Assembly: GCA_028023455.1 (NCBI GenBank) | Contig: JAQFVV010006272.1 | Location: 5,075,217 to 5,139,216, forward strand | Source: Epiperipatus broadwayi | Lineage: Eukaryota; Onychophora; Udeonychophora; Euonychophora; Peripatidae | Reading direction: 5' to 3' | Length of the DNA: 64,000 nucleotides | In this document: positions 1-11,364 of the stretch, in pieces | Numbering within the stretch: position 1 is the stretch's first letter | How the letters are laid out: each line of letters opens with the position of its first letter | Made by a program: the position numbers and the translations under genes | The notes under the pieces: model-generated | The model's input: only the letters and a program-made list of their open reading frames with translations | Database searches by the model: none | What the model was told of the DNA's origin: nothing

Positions 1-896
1 CATTAGAGACATGATGGATAGTCCTGCTCCACTGTCTATCTCCATTGTGACTTTAGTTTCCACGATTATTAAATCTAGTATAATCTGTTCACTTATCTTA
101 GTTTTTACTCTTTTAATTTCTGACGTTTTGTTCATGGTTCCGGTTAATTTTATATGCGTCCCTTGTTGATTGTTATTCTTTCTGCAAATGCTTGCCATGT
201 CCCTCTTATGCCACAAATACGACACTTTAGGTTTTTGAATTTGCAAACTCGTTTTACGTATCCCTTTATGCTGCAACAAAAACAAGTAAAATCCTTTCTT
301 GGAGTTCATGATGATGTTTCCGTTGTTTCTAATTTACATAAGCTTACAGCAATATTTGCTTTCTTAGTTCCAGCTTGGAATTCCATCGCATTTATTATCA
401 TCTCATGAGCAATGCATTTAGTAATTGCAGTGTTGTAATCAATGTCTATTTCACTGAGCAATAATTTTCTCAAATTATGATCGATCATGCTGTAGAGAAA
501 TTGATCTAAGAGCATGTTGTCAAAATCAGGAAATAAACAGTCCCGTACTAAGGCTCGCAATGCAATATTATACTCGGAGTAGGTTTCGTGTGAATGCTAT
601 TTTCGCATTCTAAACCGTAGGCGTATGACTCTTTTGGTAACTGCAGGCTAAAAATATGCAGTAAGTTTTTCCACTAATACAGTATACGATAACTGTTCTG
701 GGGTTTTATTGTCTGCTAATTGTTTGGCAATTTGCAAAACATCTGTTCTGGCGAAAAATAATAATATCAAGACTTTAGTTTCGTCGTCTTCAATTTTATT
801 CAGCCTCATGTATTGTTCCAATTATTCTATGTATAGAGTCCATCCAGCTAAATTTCCGATCTCAAATTCTCTGATATTTTGGGCAGGAAAAGCCAT
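1..896 (-). pseudogene. Ty3/Gypsy gag and protease remnant, element E1 (cut by window start)
   Basis: Read on the minus strand this gives a Gypsy Gag from an ATG at about 896, starting MAFPAQNIREF, then a retroviral-type zinc knuckle (about 291-181, with CFCC and KCRICG) and the aspartic protease active site MEIDSGAGLSIMS (about 50-1). This gag-knuckle-protease order is the usual one for Ty3/Gypsy pol. At least two in-frame stops break the gag and frames shift before the protease. The second knuckle has lost its last His and Cys (GTWQAF where GHxxxxC is usual). The protease D-S-G triad is kept. The rest of pol would lie left of the window. The family call is firm; the copy is dead. Confidence 0.75.
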
Positions 897-1088
897 GTTT
901 GTACGAGCTATTCGAAATTGCTTTTTATCTTCTCTTTTGTTTACAAAATGACGACCTCCATAATCCTGTCTGACAGCACCATCTGCAGTGTTTTCAGGGA
1001 GTTAAAACTCAGCTGAAATTGCATAAATAATAATATATATGTTCATATGAAATAATAATATTAACAAGAATAACTATTTCTTTCCATA

Positions 1089-1312
1089 ACAATTTGAAGA
1101 TAACTACAAGCAGAATGAGTCTAAATTTCTTCTCTCGCTATTATCATTTACAGTTCATTAATTATTTGCATTTAGTTACCATCATCATTAGTATATTAAT
1201 ACAATTTGAAGATAACTACAAGCAGAACGAGTCTAAATTTCTTCTCTCGCTATTATCATTTACAGTTCATTAATTATTTGCATTTAGTTACCATCATCAT
1301 TAGTATATTAAT
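1089..1312. repeat. 112-bp tandem duplication, two copies
   Basis: Units 1089-1200 and 1201-1312 are almost identical; I see a T/C difference in AGCAGAATGAG versus AGCAGAACGAG. No coding content. It lies just upstream (element sense) of the E1 gag, perhaps in its untranslated region or LTR. Confidence 0.85.
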
Positions 1313-2344
1313 ACGCCTTCATATAATCCATTTAGGCTTATTTTCTGCTTACACTTTACTCCTATTTTTTATATGTTCATCGGGAGAAAATAACAAACAA
1401 CAACAAGATAAAACGTTCTTATTTTACTTCACTTGATTCATCAATGCTTCTACGTTCGCCACCCCCTCTAGTTATTCTTTCTAGAGTTAATCAGTCCATT
1501 TAGCGCAGGGTACTAGTACATATAATCTTTTTTATAAACATGATGTTTTAACAAAATAAAACTTGAATCTTTTTTTAAAAAAGATCTTGAATTTTGAATG
1601 TTAAATTTAGAGACAATACAAGCAAATTTCAAATCAGTGAACTAAAAAATATTTTCTATTCTTTTTTTTTTATTATTATTATTATTAAAACTGTTACCCC
1701 AAAATTAACCAGCATTTAACCATTTTTATGGTTAACGACATACCTTGCTTTGCAATTTATACATTGCTCTCATATCAGGTTAGAAATAAAATTAAATCAA
1801 TTCAGACTTTTGATATTGGATGATTTTATTTCTAAACTAAACATTAACATTATTTTTTTTTTTACACATAACTAATAGTGAGCAAAATGTAAGCAGGAGA
1901 AATACTTAGTTTAAAATCACTTTTCAATACTAGAGTAAACTGACTAAATATTAACTAAACCCTATTTTAATTTCTCAAGGGTATTGCAACTACATCATAA
2001 GCCAAATCGTGAAATATACAGTTTCTAACCAGGGACTCTTGATTTGGATAGATTTTTGTGAATGTCAGGAAAACTCTATTAAACATCCAAATTTAATGTA
2101 CAATTTATAATTAATTATTTAATATTTCACTAGCAATTCCTTTCTAACAGCTACAAGGTAGTGAGCCCAGGACATCTTTTGACTGGTATTTCACCATCAA
2201 TTTACATAAAGGTTTTGAGCACAAGCAAACATCTATAGTTTGTCGACTCCTCCAGAGAAAAGGTTTAAACATACAAATATTTTTAATCCACAATTAGCAT
2301 ATATATTATAAACATCACATTTTATACTTTTACCCTTTCAATCA
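1313..2344. other. Non-coding AT-rich stretch with one half of a dispersed repeat
   Basis: No supportable gene. Positions about 1587-1720 resemble 19612-19745 in direct orientation, sharing GACAATACAAGCAAATTTC and AACCAGCATTTAAC. This is therefore a dispersed repeat of unknown class. Confidence 0.5.
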
Positions 2345-2565
2345 TCTTCTCATCATCACCAGTTAAGTTCTCTTTGATAAGTTTTAAAGAATGGGCATTA
2401 TATATTCTCTGTTTTCTATTCCTTCATTAGCCAGTACAAAAGCATTATTGTTATATTGGCAAATAATAATGAATGTGCCATCATAAACTTCTTTATAGAC
2501 ATGTTTTTCAAGGTGACTTATAGGATTAACCTGAATCATAATTTTGTCACCTAACTAAAAAGTCT
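2345..2565 (-). pseudogene. Integrase C-terminal-like fragment of an LTR element
   Basis: The minus strand has about 60 mostly open codons with LGDKIMIQVNPISHLEK and then a short beta-rich stretch ending near NREYIMPIL. The pattern 'xGDxVxIxVNPxS' followed by a hydrophobic segment is what the C-terminal domain of Gypsy integrases looks like. One stop is seen before the motif. It probably belongs to the same minus-strand element as the primer-binding-like site at 4927-4945, but the middle of pol is not readable, so the link is inference. Confidence 0.4.
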
Positions 2566-3312
2566 GGCTAGAAGTCTTCTACTTATTTTTTCTTAAATCT
2601 CCTGTTTTCATTAATCTACACCCTTCCTTTGGTCATGTTCTACAAAACTGTATGTACCATATGATCAGCAAAGAACACCTGGCTGAAAGATAAATCCATA
2701 GAATGGGTATTTTTTAAATCATCATTATCTCTTCATACAGAATAATAATAAAACAATAAATAGAGATCAAATTATATAAATATTAATTTTATTTCTGAGA
2801 ATATAAATTCATTTAAATCAATAACTCCATCTCTATGATAGCCAAGATTTTAATTTTATAAGGTATGTGATAAAAATATTTAACTGTCTTACTTTTCAAC
2901 TACAGTTTTTGTGTCAAGAAATACCCTTTTGAATATGTGTTACAATCTTTTCCATAATCAATCTCTTTAATATTTGGAATGTAAACATTCAATGTTATGC
3001 TCTTTGTATATTGTTTATGTAATATTTAATTAAAGTTTTAGAAGTATCTTAACTATAAACATTTTTATGTGAAAAATCACAGTTTGTCTTTTCATCTCAA
3101 AATTATTATTTGTCTGATTATATTTTTAACAATTATAATTAAGGTAAAAGATATGATTTTTTTTTTTTTTTTTTTAAATTATATTTTTATTTTCCATTCA
3201 TATATGAATTCATTAACCAGATTCTGGGTCTTTGAGGAGATAAAGCCATCCAAATTTACAGCAGGATTAGTGGATTATTCTTTCTCTCCATATATTTGAA
3301 CTCAGTACTTTC
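2566..3312. other. AT-rich, no supported gene
   Basis: Includes a long T run at about 3158-3174. Short open frames here are low-complexity and look like nothing known. Probably decayed internal sequence of the flanking LTR element. Confidence 0.4.
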
Positions 3313-3930
3313 AAATGGAATAGCAAGAAAATTTCTCTACCTATGCTATCATCATATGGTCATCTTTACTAATAATTTTCCGCTGGAGTGGTTTCCATTT
3401 TCTAAATGTTTTATTTCCTTTTTTCTTTCCCACTATAACTGTGACCCCTTTAATTTTTAGTTTCAACTTTTTTCTTACCCTAAAATTTTTCCCTTAAAAT
3501 TTATGGTTTTATAAATTTGTGTTACACATTTATAATTAATCAGTTGGATTTTTAATTTGTGTTACACATTTATAATTAATCAGTTGGATTTTTAATTTTC
3601 CCCTTCCTTCCATATCATTATAAATGGAATAGCAAGAAAATTTCTCTACCTATGCTATCATCATATGGTCATCTTTACTAATAATTTTCCGCTGGAGTGG
3701 TTTCCATTTTCTAAATGTTTTATTTCCTTTTTTCTTTCCCACTATAACTGTGACCCCTTTAATTTTTAGTTTCAACTTTTTTCTTACACTAAAATTTTTC
3801 CCTTAAAATTTATGGTTTTATAAATTTGTGTTACACATTTATAATTAATCAGTTGGATTTTTAATTTGTGTTACACATTTATAATTAATCAGTTGGATTT
3901 TTAATTTTCCCCTTCCTTCCATATCATTAT
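3313..3930. repeat. 309-bp tandem duplication containing a smaller tandem repeat
   Basis: Units 3313-3621 and 3622-3930 match almost base for base (one difference seen, CTTACCCTAAA versus CTTACACTAAA). Each unit holds two direct copies of a roughly 41-bp piece with GTGTTACACATTTATAATTA. The near identity, in a region that is otherwise heavily decayed, points to a recent duplication, or alternatively to an assembly artefact. Confidence 0.9.
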
Positions 3931-4926
3931 AAAACTTATTCTCTAAAATTTCCATTTCTTTTTAAATAATATTTTCCAACATTATTCCATTTATGGTTTG
4001 TTGACTATCTTTAGTCTTTACTTCCTTACTTTGTTTTAATTGTTCAACATTTGGAAGTTACATATCTAATCTTTGTTGTTCTTTTATATACTTAATTTCT
4101 ACTACATCATTGGAACATTCTATTTCTATATTTTCAAACTTTTCAATAATAGTAGCTATTTCTAAAGGAACCTGTTCTAATGCCTACAATTTTCTGTTTT
4201 TATTTCTTCTATTATCTCATGTAACATTTTTATTTCTTCTATTATCTCATGTAACAATTCTGTTTTGCTTTCCTGTTCAAATTTATTTTGATTTTTTTGG
4301 TTCTATTTCCTTTTTATGATTATTAATTATTCTATCAAATATTATGGCTGACTCTTTCATTAGATTTTAAAGTTTTATGAGCATTTCCTCATCATTGCCA
4401 TAATCTCATCTTTATTTAAGAATTCTATTCAATCTTCACTTGTGTTTCTTATTGGAAACATTTTCTTTCTTTTTTCTGGAGCCTGCATTTTTGCTCTCAA
4501 TCTTGAATGCATCTAATAAATTATAATATCTAACTACAATATCTCTTTCTTTAATAACACTATTTTAAAAATTGTTTCTACTTAACTTTCTTATTTGATT
4601 GATTGGTATGGTCATTCACTCTTTTACTCTATAGCCCTATTTATTATCTGCCTAATTATTTTATTCCCTGAACATTTCACTAGTTTGCCCTACTTACATG
4701 CATATTTAATTTACATTATTTGCTTATATTTTCTTTTAGTGTCAAAATTAAATTATTATAAAATTCAGTTGTTATTATTTTAACTGTTAGTCTCTCTACT
4801 ATTCTCTAATTATTCTTCATAATTATTTTTTTAAAATAGCTAGTGTCACTAATGAGCACTGACACTAGATGTCAATTTATAATTGATTTATCTCAAGTCT
4901 AAAGAATGGTAACTAGATATATCCAA
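3931..4926 (-). other. Possible decayed gag region of an LTR element
   Basis: On the minus strand near 4510 there is a short lysine-rich frame starting MQAPEKRKKMFPIRN, followed by several stops and glutamate/lysine-rich stretches. Its position just inside the primer-binding-like site at 4927-4945 is where gag should be, but no gag motif is recognisable. A small direct repeat (TTTTTATTTCTTCTATTATC) occurs near 4196 and 4228, and an 8-bp inverted repeat CTAGTGTC/GACACTAG spans 4840-4868. Confidence 0.3.
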
Positions 4927-5130
4927 GTCCCATGCTGTGCACCAATTATAGTGATACAGCCATTTGTATAAAGAGAGAGAACACCAAAGTTAAACATAAA
5001 TTATAACATATTAATACTTACAAATAAAATAACTTCTGAGATTTCACACGTAAATCCAAATAACAGAGATTAACAAGATAGGATGAAAAATATAATTTAA
5101 TTGATTATACTAATGGTCAGTCATAGCTAT
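4927..5130 (-). mobile_element. Putative primer binding site and partial 5' LTR (element E1b)
   Basis: Minus-strand TTGGTGCACAGCATGGGAC (4945-4927) has the TGG start expected of a tRNA primer site. On the plus strand an LTR-like end TGATACAGCC begins at 4952. The LTR then runs into the outer end of element E2 at 5131, so E2 may have inserted into this LTR. No second LTR copy was found in the window, so the call rests on primer-site shape and position only. Confidence 0.35.
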
Positions 5131-5924
5131 TGTACCGATCTACACCTCCCCTTTAACCTGTGGATTCTTTCCCTGTGCACAAAATCAAACTTGAAATAAC
5201 TGCCGTGCATCAGAATATGGCACTGTGACAAACTCAATAACTATATGATATCTTAAAGTTAACCTAATGAATTTTTAAACAAGAAAGATCAAACCCAAGT
5301 ATTTCCTGATCTCTCTTGTTAAAATTCTATTGCCCTGCATATGGATATCAATATGTTGGCCATTGCATACCTTTGAAAGATCGAATTTGAACCTGGCCTT
5401 TATGTGCCACTTCCAGAAAGAGAAAAACCCCTCTCCGAAGGAATATACAATTACCAATAAAACACATGAAGAAAATAAAAGAAAAAAATTTATTCCTGAC
5501 AGCAAATTTTTAATCACTCGATAAAGTAGTGTCCCATGGGCTTAGCTCAATCATCTCTTTATTTCAGGTTACTGGGGATTATGCCACTATCAGAAAATGT
5601 ATTTAATATTGTTGAAGAACTCTGAACCCCCAGCATTATAATATGAAAAGAAAATTAAAAATACTGTTTATTCAATTTAGATATGGAATTTCCTTCCTTA
5701 TTTTATCCTTGAGTGAAGTGGTTTGAGCTTCTACCCACACATGCACATATTAAGCATTACAATTATTTTATATATCAAAAAAATGGGATTATACATGTAC
5801 GTCTATTTAAACATTCTTTCCACTAAAATAAACATTTTATAAGCATGCACTTGTATATAAATCAAGCACATGTGGAGACAAAATAATTTTAATCATTTTA
5901 CATTTCTTTATGCTGTACGCAATG
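5131..5924 (-). repeat. 3' LTR of E2
   Basis: Aligns with 10503-11364 over almost its whole length, in direct orientation. Shared landmarks are TTGAACCTGGCCTTTATG, CCAGCATTATAATATGAAAA and AAATCAAGCACA(T/A)GTGGAGAC. Confidence 0.8.
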
Positions 5925-6551
5925 TAACAGTCTGGATACTCCACCAGAAGAGGGGAACACATCTGACTACGGTCAAATCTAGGGTCTTTGCGTAGGATGT
6001 TATGAATAATGTGATGCAGTAACTTACCAATGATCATATCCATCTCCAATGGTATAGCTCTTAGTTTTGCTCACTGCCAAATCTCATGTTTATTCATCAT
6101 GGTGTTCCGGTGCAGCCCAGGTCAATAAACCAGCATTTGAATAGGTATTCCATTTTTGAGGTCCCATAAGAGATTCCTCATCAATGGTGGTATTACTAAC
6201 CTCCACTCATCTGTATCCTCTTGAAATTTTGTATAGCAGTATTTCCTTCTCAACCTTATATTTTTTCACTATCCTATCCAAAGTTCAAATCATTCCCCTT
6301 GGCTTTCCTTGAACATAGGTTATAATTTGATTCAGTCCAACATCCTCACACTGTTTCTCTGCCACTTAGATTAATTCCTTCTCTATGGACTCATTGATGC
6401 TCGGGGTGATATTAGTTAGACACACATTGTCAACACTCAAGTGCTGTTATTGGGTCGGGACCGGATGATGACTAAGGATGTCTGTGACTACGATCTCTGA
6501 CCTCTTGCAGTACTGGTCAGTATAGTTAAATTCCTGGAGAAACAGGCTCCA
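5925..6551 (-). pseudogene. Decayed integrase-side region of E2 pol
   Basis: This lies between RNase H and the 3' LTR, where integrase belongs, but no HHCC finger or DDE motif survives in any minus frame. Short fragments only. Identified by position rather than by sequence. Confidence 0.4.
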
Positions 6552-6857
6552 TCAGACCAATTGGCTGTTGGTTGGATAACTATGGTTCAGAAACTCTATG
6601 CTTTCATGGTCAGTTACCACCACCATTTCTGAACCCAAAAATATATGGCAGAACTTCTGAAATGCCCTTATGATAGTGAGGGCTTTCTTCTCTGTCATGG
6701 TATAGTACATTTCAGGCCCTTTTAGAAGGCAGATTATAAAATAGAGAACTCCTACCCATTCATCTGCTTGTATCTGAGATAGCATTACCCCTAACCCATA
6801 CCAGCTGCTGTCAATCTGGACCACAAAGGACTTGTTAAAATCTGGATAAGCGAGCAT
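6552..6857 (-). pseudogene. RT/RNase H connection and RNase H fragment of E2
   Basis: An open stretch of 101 codons runs from MLAYPDFNKSF to FLNHSYPTN. It follows the Ty3/Gypsy pattern: 'LAYPDFxKxFxxQxDxSxxGLGxxLSQ' at the start of RNase H, then 'YYTMTEKKALTII.AFQKF' and 'VVVTDHESIEFL'. The RNase H aspartates in QIDSS and VTDHE are present. The typical 'YASR' piece reads YFIICLLKG. The fragment joins the RT fragment at 7128-7346 through stops and frameshifts and cannot be expressed as a whole pol. Confidence 0.75.
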
Positions 6858-6999
6858 TACCTGTTTTATAAAACTTCTCTTTTATGTTCTCAAAGGCTTC
6901 TTCTTGGTCGATGGTCCAACTCCATCTGGTTTCTTTCCTGATCAGTCTTAGTAAGGACTCCATCAAAGAAACACAGCCCTAATAAAGACCGAACTTGTC

Positions 7000-7560
7000 T
7001 CTTTGTTCATGGTACAGGAAATTCATTTATCACCCACATTTTATCTGGATGGGGACTGATTCCCATCCATCCTACCAAATGACCCAGGAATTCAATCTCA
7101 TCTGAGACTAAAGAGATCTTTTCAAATTTATCTTGATTTATTTTTCCCTACACTCCTTAAAGAACAACTCCAACTGTGCAAGTGTTCTTCTATAGATACG
7201 GATGCCACTAGAACATTGTTGACAAACATAGTTATAATTCTCTTGACTTCAAAAGACAGGATTTGGTCCAAGCATTGCAACAAGCCCACTCCACTGTTAA
7301 TCAGACTGAATGGCATCTGATTAAACTGATATGAAATACCCCCCATATCTAAAAGCTGTATACTGGTGGTCGTCTGCCAGATGGAACTTAATTTGGCAGT
7401 AACTAGAAATCAAATCAAATCTAAAAAAGATCTCTTTCCATTTAAATTTCATAACTCCTGAATGGGTGAGAAAAGGGTATAGTTCAGTATAGTGACTCTA
7501 GTGAGCTATTGAGCATCAAGCCATAATCCGATAGACCCGTTTCTTTTTCTTACAATTACA
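7000..7560 (-). pseudogene. Reverse transcriptase remnant of E2 with lost active site
   Basis: The minus strand carries the palm region: GGISYQFNQMPFSLINSG (equivalent to the family 'YxFxxMPFGLxNAP') and MFVNNVLVASVSIEEHL, which aligns with the family box 'YVDDVLVYSxxxEEH'. The two catalytic aspartates of the YVDD box are both asparagine here (FVNN, 7226-7215), so this RT could not polymerise even if the frame were repaired. Stops lie on both sides. Confidence 0.75.
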
Positions 7561-8640
7561 AGGGTTACAATAAAGAGATGAGTACTTGGTGATGATGCCC
7601 CACTCCAACATTTGTCCAAATTATTTCTCTAACTCTTCTTTACACTGATGGGGTACTGGGTGGGATCATGCTTGAAATGATTCTCTAATTCAGTCAGATT
7701 CTCTGCTCATATCATCTGATGACCCCTGGACTCTCAAAAAATACTGCACCATAATTCTCCAATATTGTTTTAAGCCTTTCATAGTTTTCTGTGGGAGCCA
7801 ATTTTGCCTCATTAGCCTTTTTGTCTATTATGTCCATGATCAATTGGTTTATGCAGCAAACCTTGACTGAACTATACAACTGGGGAGGGGGGGGGACGAC
7901 GACAAAAATTTGACTTTGCTGTTATTGCAAACAACTAGACTTTTTTCAAAATCTAAGACACTTATTTTTATTCAGGAAGTTCAAACCTAGGCTGCTCTCC
8001 TCTTTATATTATGCTGCAGTCAGATTTGTTTTGGTGCAAGCTTTGCCTTCTAATTATTTGCAGTCACTTGGATGACTTTTAAGGTCAGGATCTCTACCTG
8101 AGGGTTTTTCATCAGCACTTGCTGGTACAGATCTTCAGATGACTGAGATTTGGTATATGGAGTCCAACAAGGCTGCAACCTTGACCAACAAGGCTGCAAC
8201 CTTGATTCTAACATCATTTTTATTTTGGGGCAGCACTGGGGAGTATAACCCAGCACTCTATCCTCTCATGAGCACATAAAGGTTCAAAATTTCATTCCCT
8301 ATCTCTTTATTATAGTTCCTCTAAACATTCAGGGAGCCCGTGGATGCGGAATCACCTACCAAGACCTCTTCCCATTTCCCTTCTTGTGGAAGTCATTATC
8401 CCTCCTGCATCCTGGTGGTGGTAAGATGGCCTGAGCTTCTTCCACTTTCCCTCATATACTTGATCCCTACCCTTACTTCTCTTGGTGAGATGTATAGCAC
8501 TGGACTAGAGCTCCTCGGTCTGCCTTTCCTTTCCACTGAGGACATTCATGGTGGTTCCTATTTCTACCCCAGCTCATGGCATTAAGGCCTATGCCCTCTC
8601 TGGCTTTGTCAAGTGGTCAGCCTTGCTGACTCATATCCAT
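7561..8640 (-). pseudogene. Decayed protease/N-terminal pol region of E2
   Basis: This lies between gag and RT. Fragmentary frames only; no D-S/T-G protease triad found. A 20-bp tandem duplication (CAACAAGGCTGCAACCTTGA) sits at about 8167-8205 and a G run at about 7883-7894. Assigned from position. Confidence 0.4.
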
Positions 8641-10014
8641 GGCATTTAACAGTTCAGCCACTGGCTCTATACGATTTATGTTAGCAGCGAGTAACATCTG
8701 CTCAATCTTAAAAAGCAGATTATGGCATATTATCCTCACAATCTGACCCTCTGACATGAGCAATGCATTTACCATACTGAGTTTGGTCACCTGCCTTCTG
8801 AAGAACTTTGAATAATTTTCACCCTCATTTGTCTTGTACTTCCTTCTGCTTCACTTGGTATAGGATGGTCTCCTGGCACTCCTTGCTCTCCATCAAATGT
8901 TGCATGATGATGAAATAAGGATTCCCACCATGATTGTGCATCCCCTTGTAAGTGACTGCATGTGATGGCTAGTTTGCTAGATTTGACCATCTGGTAAACC
9001 ATTGTCCCAGGAATATTCTAAATTTTTAGAAAATGATTCACATAAGTCTAGGGACCCATCCTTCCCTACTTCTAACTTATTCTTTCAAGGACCGCTCTGA
9101 CTATCCTTTTCTTTTTCTACATCATGATCCCTATACTCCTGACTTGTCTTGCTAGCAGCATCCTTAAGTTCCCATTCCTCTATTCCTTTCATTTCTGTTA
9201 CACCCTATATTATTTTATGGATTACAGCCATGCTTCCTTCATTTCTTTTCGAACACTCACTCACTCGTATCTCAATTTTGTCCATCATTGCAGTCAGCTC
9301 TTCTTTAATAGCAGAGATTGATGGTTCAGTCACATTATTCAATTCTGCTGTAAATTCTCTATCCTACTATCATTTCCTACTAACAGCTCTTCCAGCTATT
9401 CTATTTTGCTGTTGCAGCTTTTTACTACTTCTTTGATCTTTTGGTTGATATCTTATTGCAGGTCCTTGTAATTTTCTTCCATTAATTGCTATTTGGTCTC
9501 TACATCTTCCACCCTATTGCTGGTGCTTTGATAGAGGTCCCAGCATCTTTCATTTTTCCTCATTTATCTTTATATTTTGAAGCCTTGCTTCCATATCTTG
9601 CGATAGCTCATTCTTCATGCCATTTAGTCCTTGTGACAAATCCTCTGCTACATGTGTCATTCATCTTTTGTGCCATATTATCCATATTTTGTGCCAAATT
9701 ATCTGACCTATCCTTCACATCATCTATCTTCTGTGACATATTTTTCATATTTTGTGCCATATCATTTATCCGTTGTGACATGTTTGATATATCACTGTGA
9801 CATGTTTGATATATCACTCTTCATATCATTTGACATATTTAGTAATAGTTTTTCCATCATTACCATTAAGCCCTCACTTTTTCCACTAGGCTTTTCCTCT
9901 TCTTGCTGATCGCTACACGTTTCTATTACATTTTCCTATCTTTCTGATTGATTTTCCTCAACTACTTCTACATTCAGTGTCATCCTTTCCACTAATAATA
10001 TGCTCTTGCTCCAT
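8640..10014 (-). pseudogene. Gag remnant of E2 with coiled-coil N-terminal part
   Basis: The minus-strand frame starts at an ATG ending at 10014 (MEQEHIISGKDDTE). It then shows a heptad-like stretch around 9817-9608 with repeated MSQ/MAQ units (SQRINDMAQNMKNMSQKID and similar), probably a coiled coil. Further on, at 9002-8787, is the Gag capsid signature LQGDAQSWWESL. Several stops interrupt the frame, including one within the first 20 codons. Coiled-coil Gag N-termini are known in several Gypsy lineages. The capsid motif makes the call secure; the exact ends are not. Confidence 0.65.
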
Positions 10015-10476
10015 TTTTTTAGTGTGACCTTGACAGCATTTAAGACACCCAGTATTTGATAAATAATTTTTAATTGCTTTGCTTTAATTTTATACTACTA
10101 ATCTGCTTTATTATTGAAAAAAAATTTGGAAACTACTTTTTTATGCGAATATACGTCTGTGATTTTATATAAAAAAAAAAAAAAAACTTTAATATACATT
10201 CTAATATATAAAAAGAAAATCCTCTCCCCCAAGTTCGCCCTTTTCTTTTCTTAAATAACAAAATAAACTAACAAATTAACAAAGGAAGTCCTCCACTTGT
10301 TTTACATTTATATGCTGTTTATATATATGCAAGAACCTCATCTCTCTCCCCAACCAATTTGTTTATTTAATTTTTAATACACTAATTCTTTTCTTTAAAG
10401 CAACTTTTTTCGATTTTGAGCTTTGTTCTACATTCGGTGGCCATACTTTTGCTATGCCGACTATGTAGGATCAGGC

Positions 10477-10494
10477 CCTACATGTTTGGCACCA
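10477..10494 (-). promoter_or_regulatory. tRNA primer binding site of E2
   Basis: The minus strand reads TGGTGCCAAACATGTAGG, eight bases inside the 5' LTR edge at 10503. It starts with the TGG that pairs with tRNA CCA-3'. The matching tRNA was not identified. Confidence 0.55.
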
Positions 10495-10502
10495 ATTCCT
10501 TC

Positions 10503-11364
10503 TGTACCAGTCAACGCCTTCCCTATATCTTGTGGATTTCTTTCCATGTGAACAAAATCGAATATGAAACAATTGTCGTGCATCAGAGTAAGGCATCATG
10601 AGAAACTCAATAATAAACTTTGTATATGATACCTAGAAGTTAACCAATGGAATTTTTTAAATGAGAGAGATCAAACCAAAGCTGGTTATATTTCTTGATC
10701 TCTACCTTGTTAAAACTCTATTGCCCTGCCTATGGATATCAATTCATTGGCTGTCACATACCTTTGAAAGGCTGAATTTGAACCTGGCCTTTATGCCTCA
10801 TTTCCAGAAAGGGAAAACCCCTCCTGAAAGGATATACAACTACCAACGAAACATATGAAGTAAATAAATAAAAGATATCCACCTGATAGCAAATTTTTAA
10901 CCACAAGCATATCTCAGGTTATTGGTGGATTTTGCCACTATCGGAAAATGTATGAGAGAGAGAAAAAAAAGACACACTCATGAAGACATAATTTATAAAA
11001 CAAATATTTATTTACCCATCTAACACGTCACCATTTATATACATAAAAAAAAAATCTCTGAACCCCCCAGCATTATAATATGAAAAGAAAATTAAGAATA
11101 ATGTTTATTCAATTTAGATATAAAACTCACTCCCTTATTTTCATATAAATACCCTTGAGTAAAGTGGTCTGAGATTCTACCCACACGTGCATGTATTAAG
11201 CATTACAGTTATTTTATATATCAAAAAAATATAGTTATGCATGTATGTCTATTTACACACCCTTTCCATTACTTAGTGCACTGTATATAAATCAAGCACA
11301 AGTGGAGACAAAAGCAAAGCTATAATTTAAATCAATTTTCATTTCTTTATGCTATACTCATATA
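10503..11364 (-). repeat. 5' LTR of E2
   Basis: Direct repeat of 5131-5924. It carries an extra purine-rich and A-rich block (about 10955-11045) absent from the other LTR, so that block arrived after the LTRs formed. Confidence 0.8.

Larger units (their letters stand above)
5131..11364 (-). mobile_element. Ty3/Gypsy LTR retrotransposon E2, two LTRs, inactive
   Basis: Direct repeats 5131-5924 and 10503-11364 bound a minus-strand internal region with gag, RT and RNase H. Both LTRs begin TGTACC on the plus strand and end near TTTCTTTATGCT(G/A)TAC, and share long stretches such as TTTGAACCTGGCCTTTATG. The LTRs differ by many substitutions and by an extra block at about 10955-11045 in the right copy, so the insertion is old. 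The outer boundaries are good to perhaps 10 bases; a GCTAT target duplication is possible but not certain. In element sense the order is 5' LTR (right), primer site, gag, protease region, RT, RNase H, decayed integrase, 3' LTR (left). Confidence 0.85.

Noticed and set aside
9124-9909. Plus-strand hydrophobic frames that look like membrane proteins
   Set aside because: They are the complement of the E2 gag coiled-coil region.
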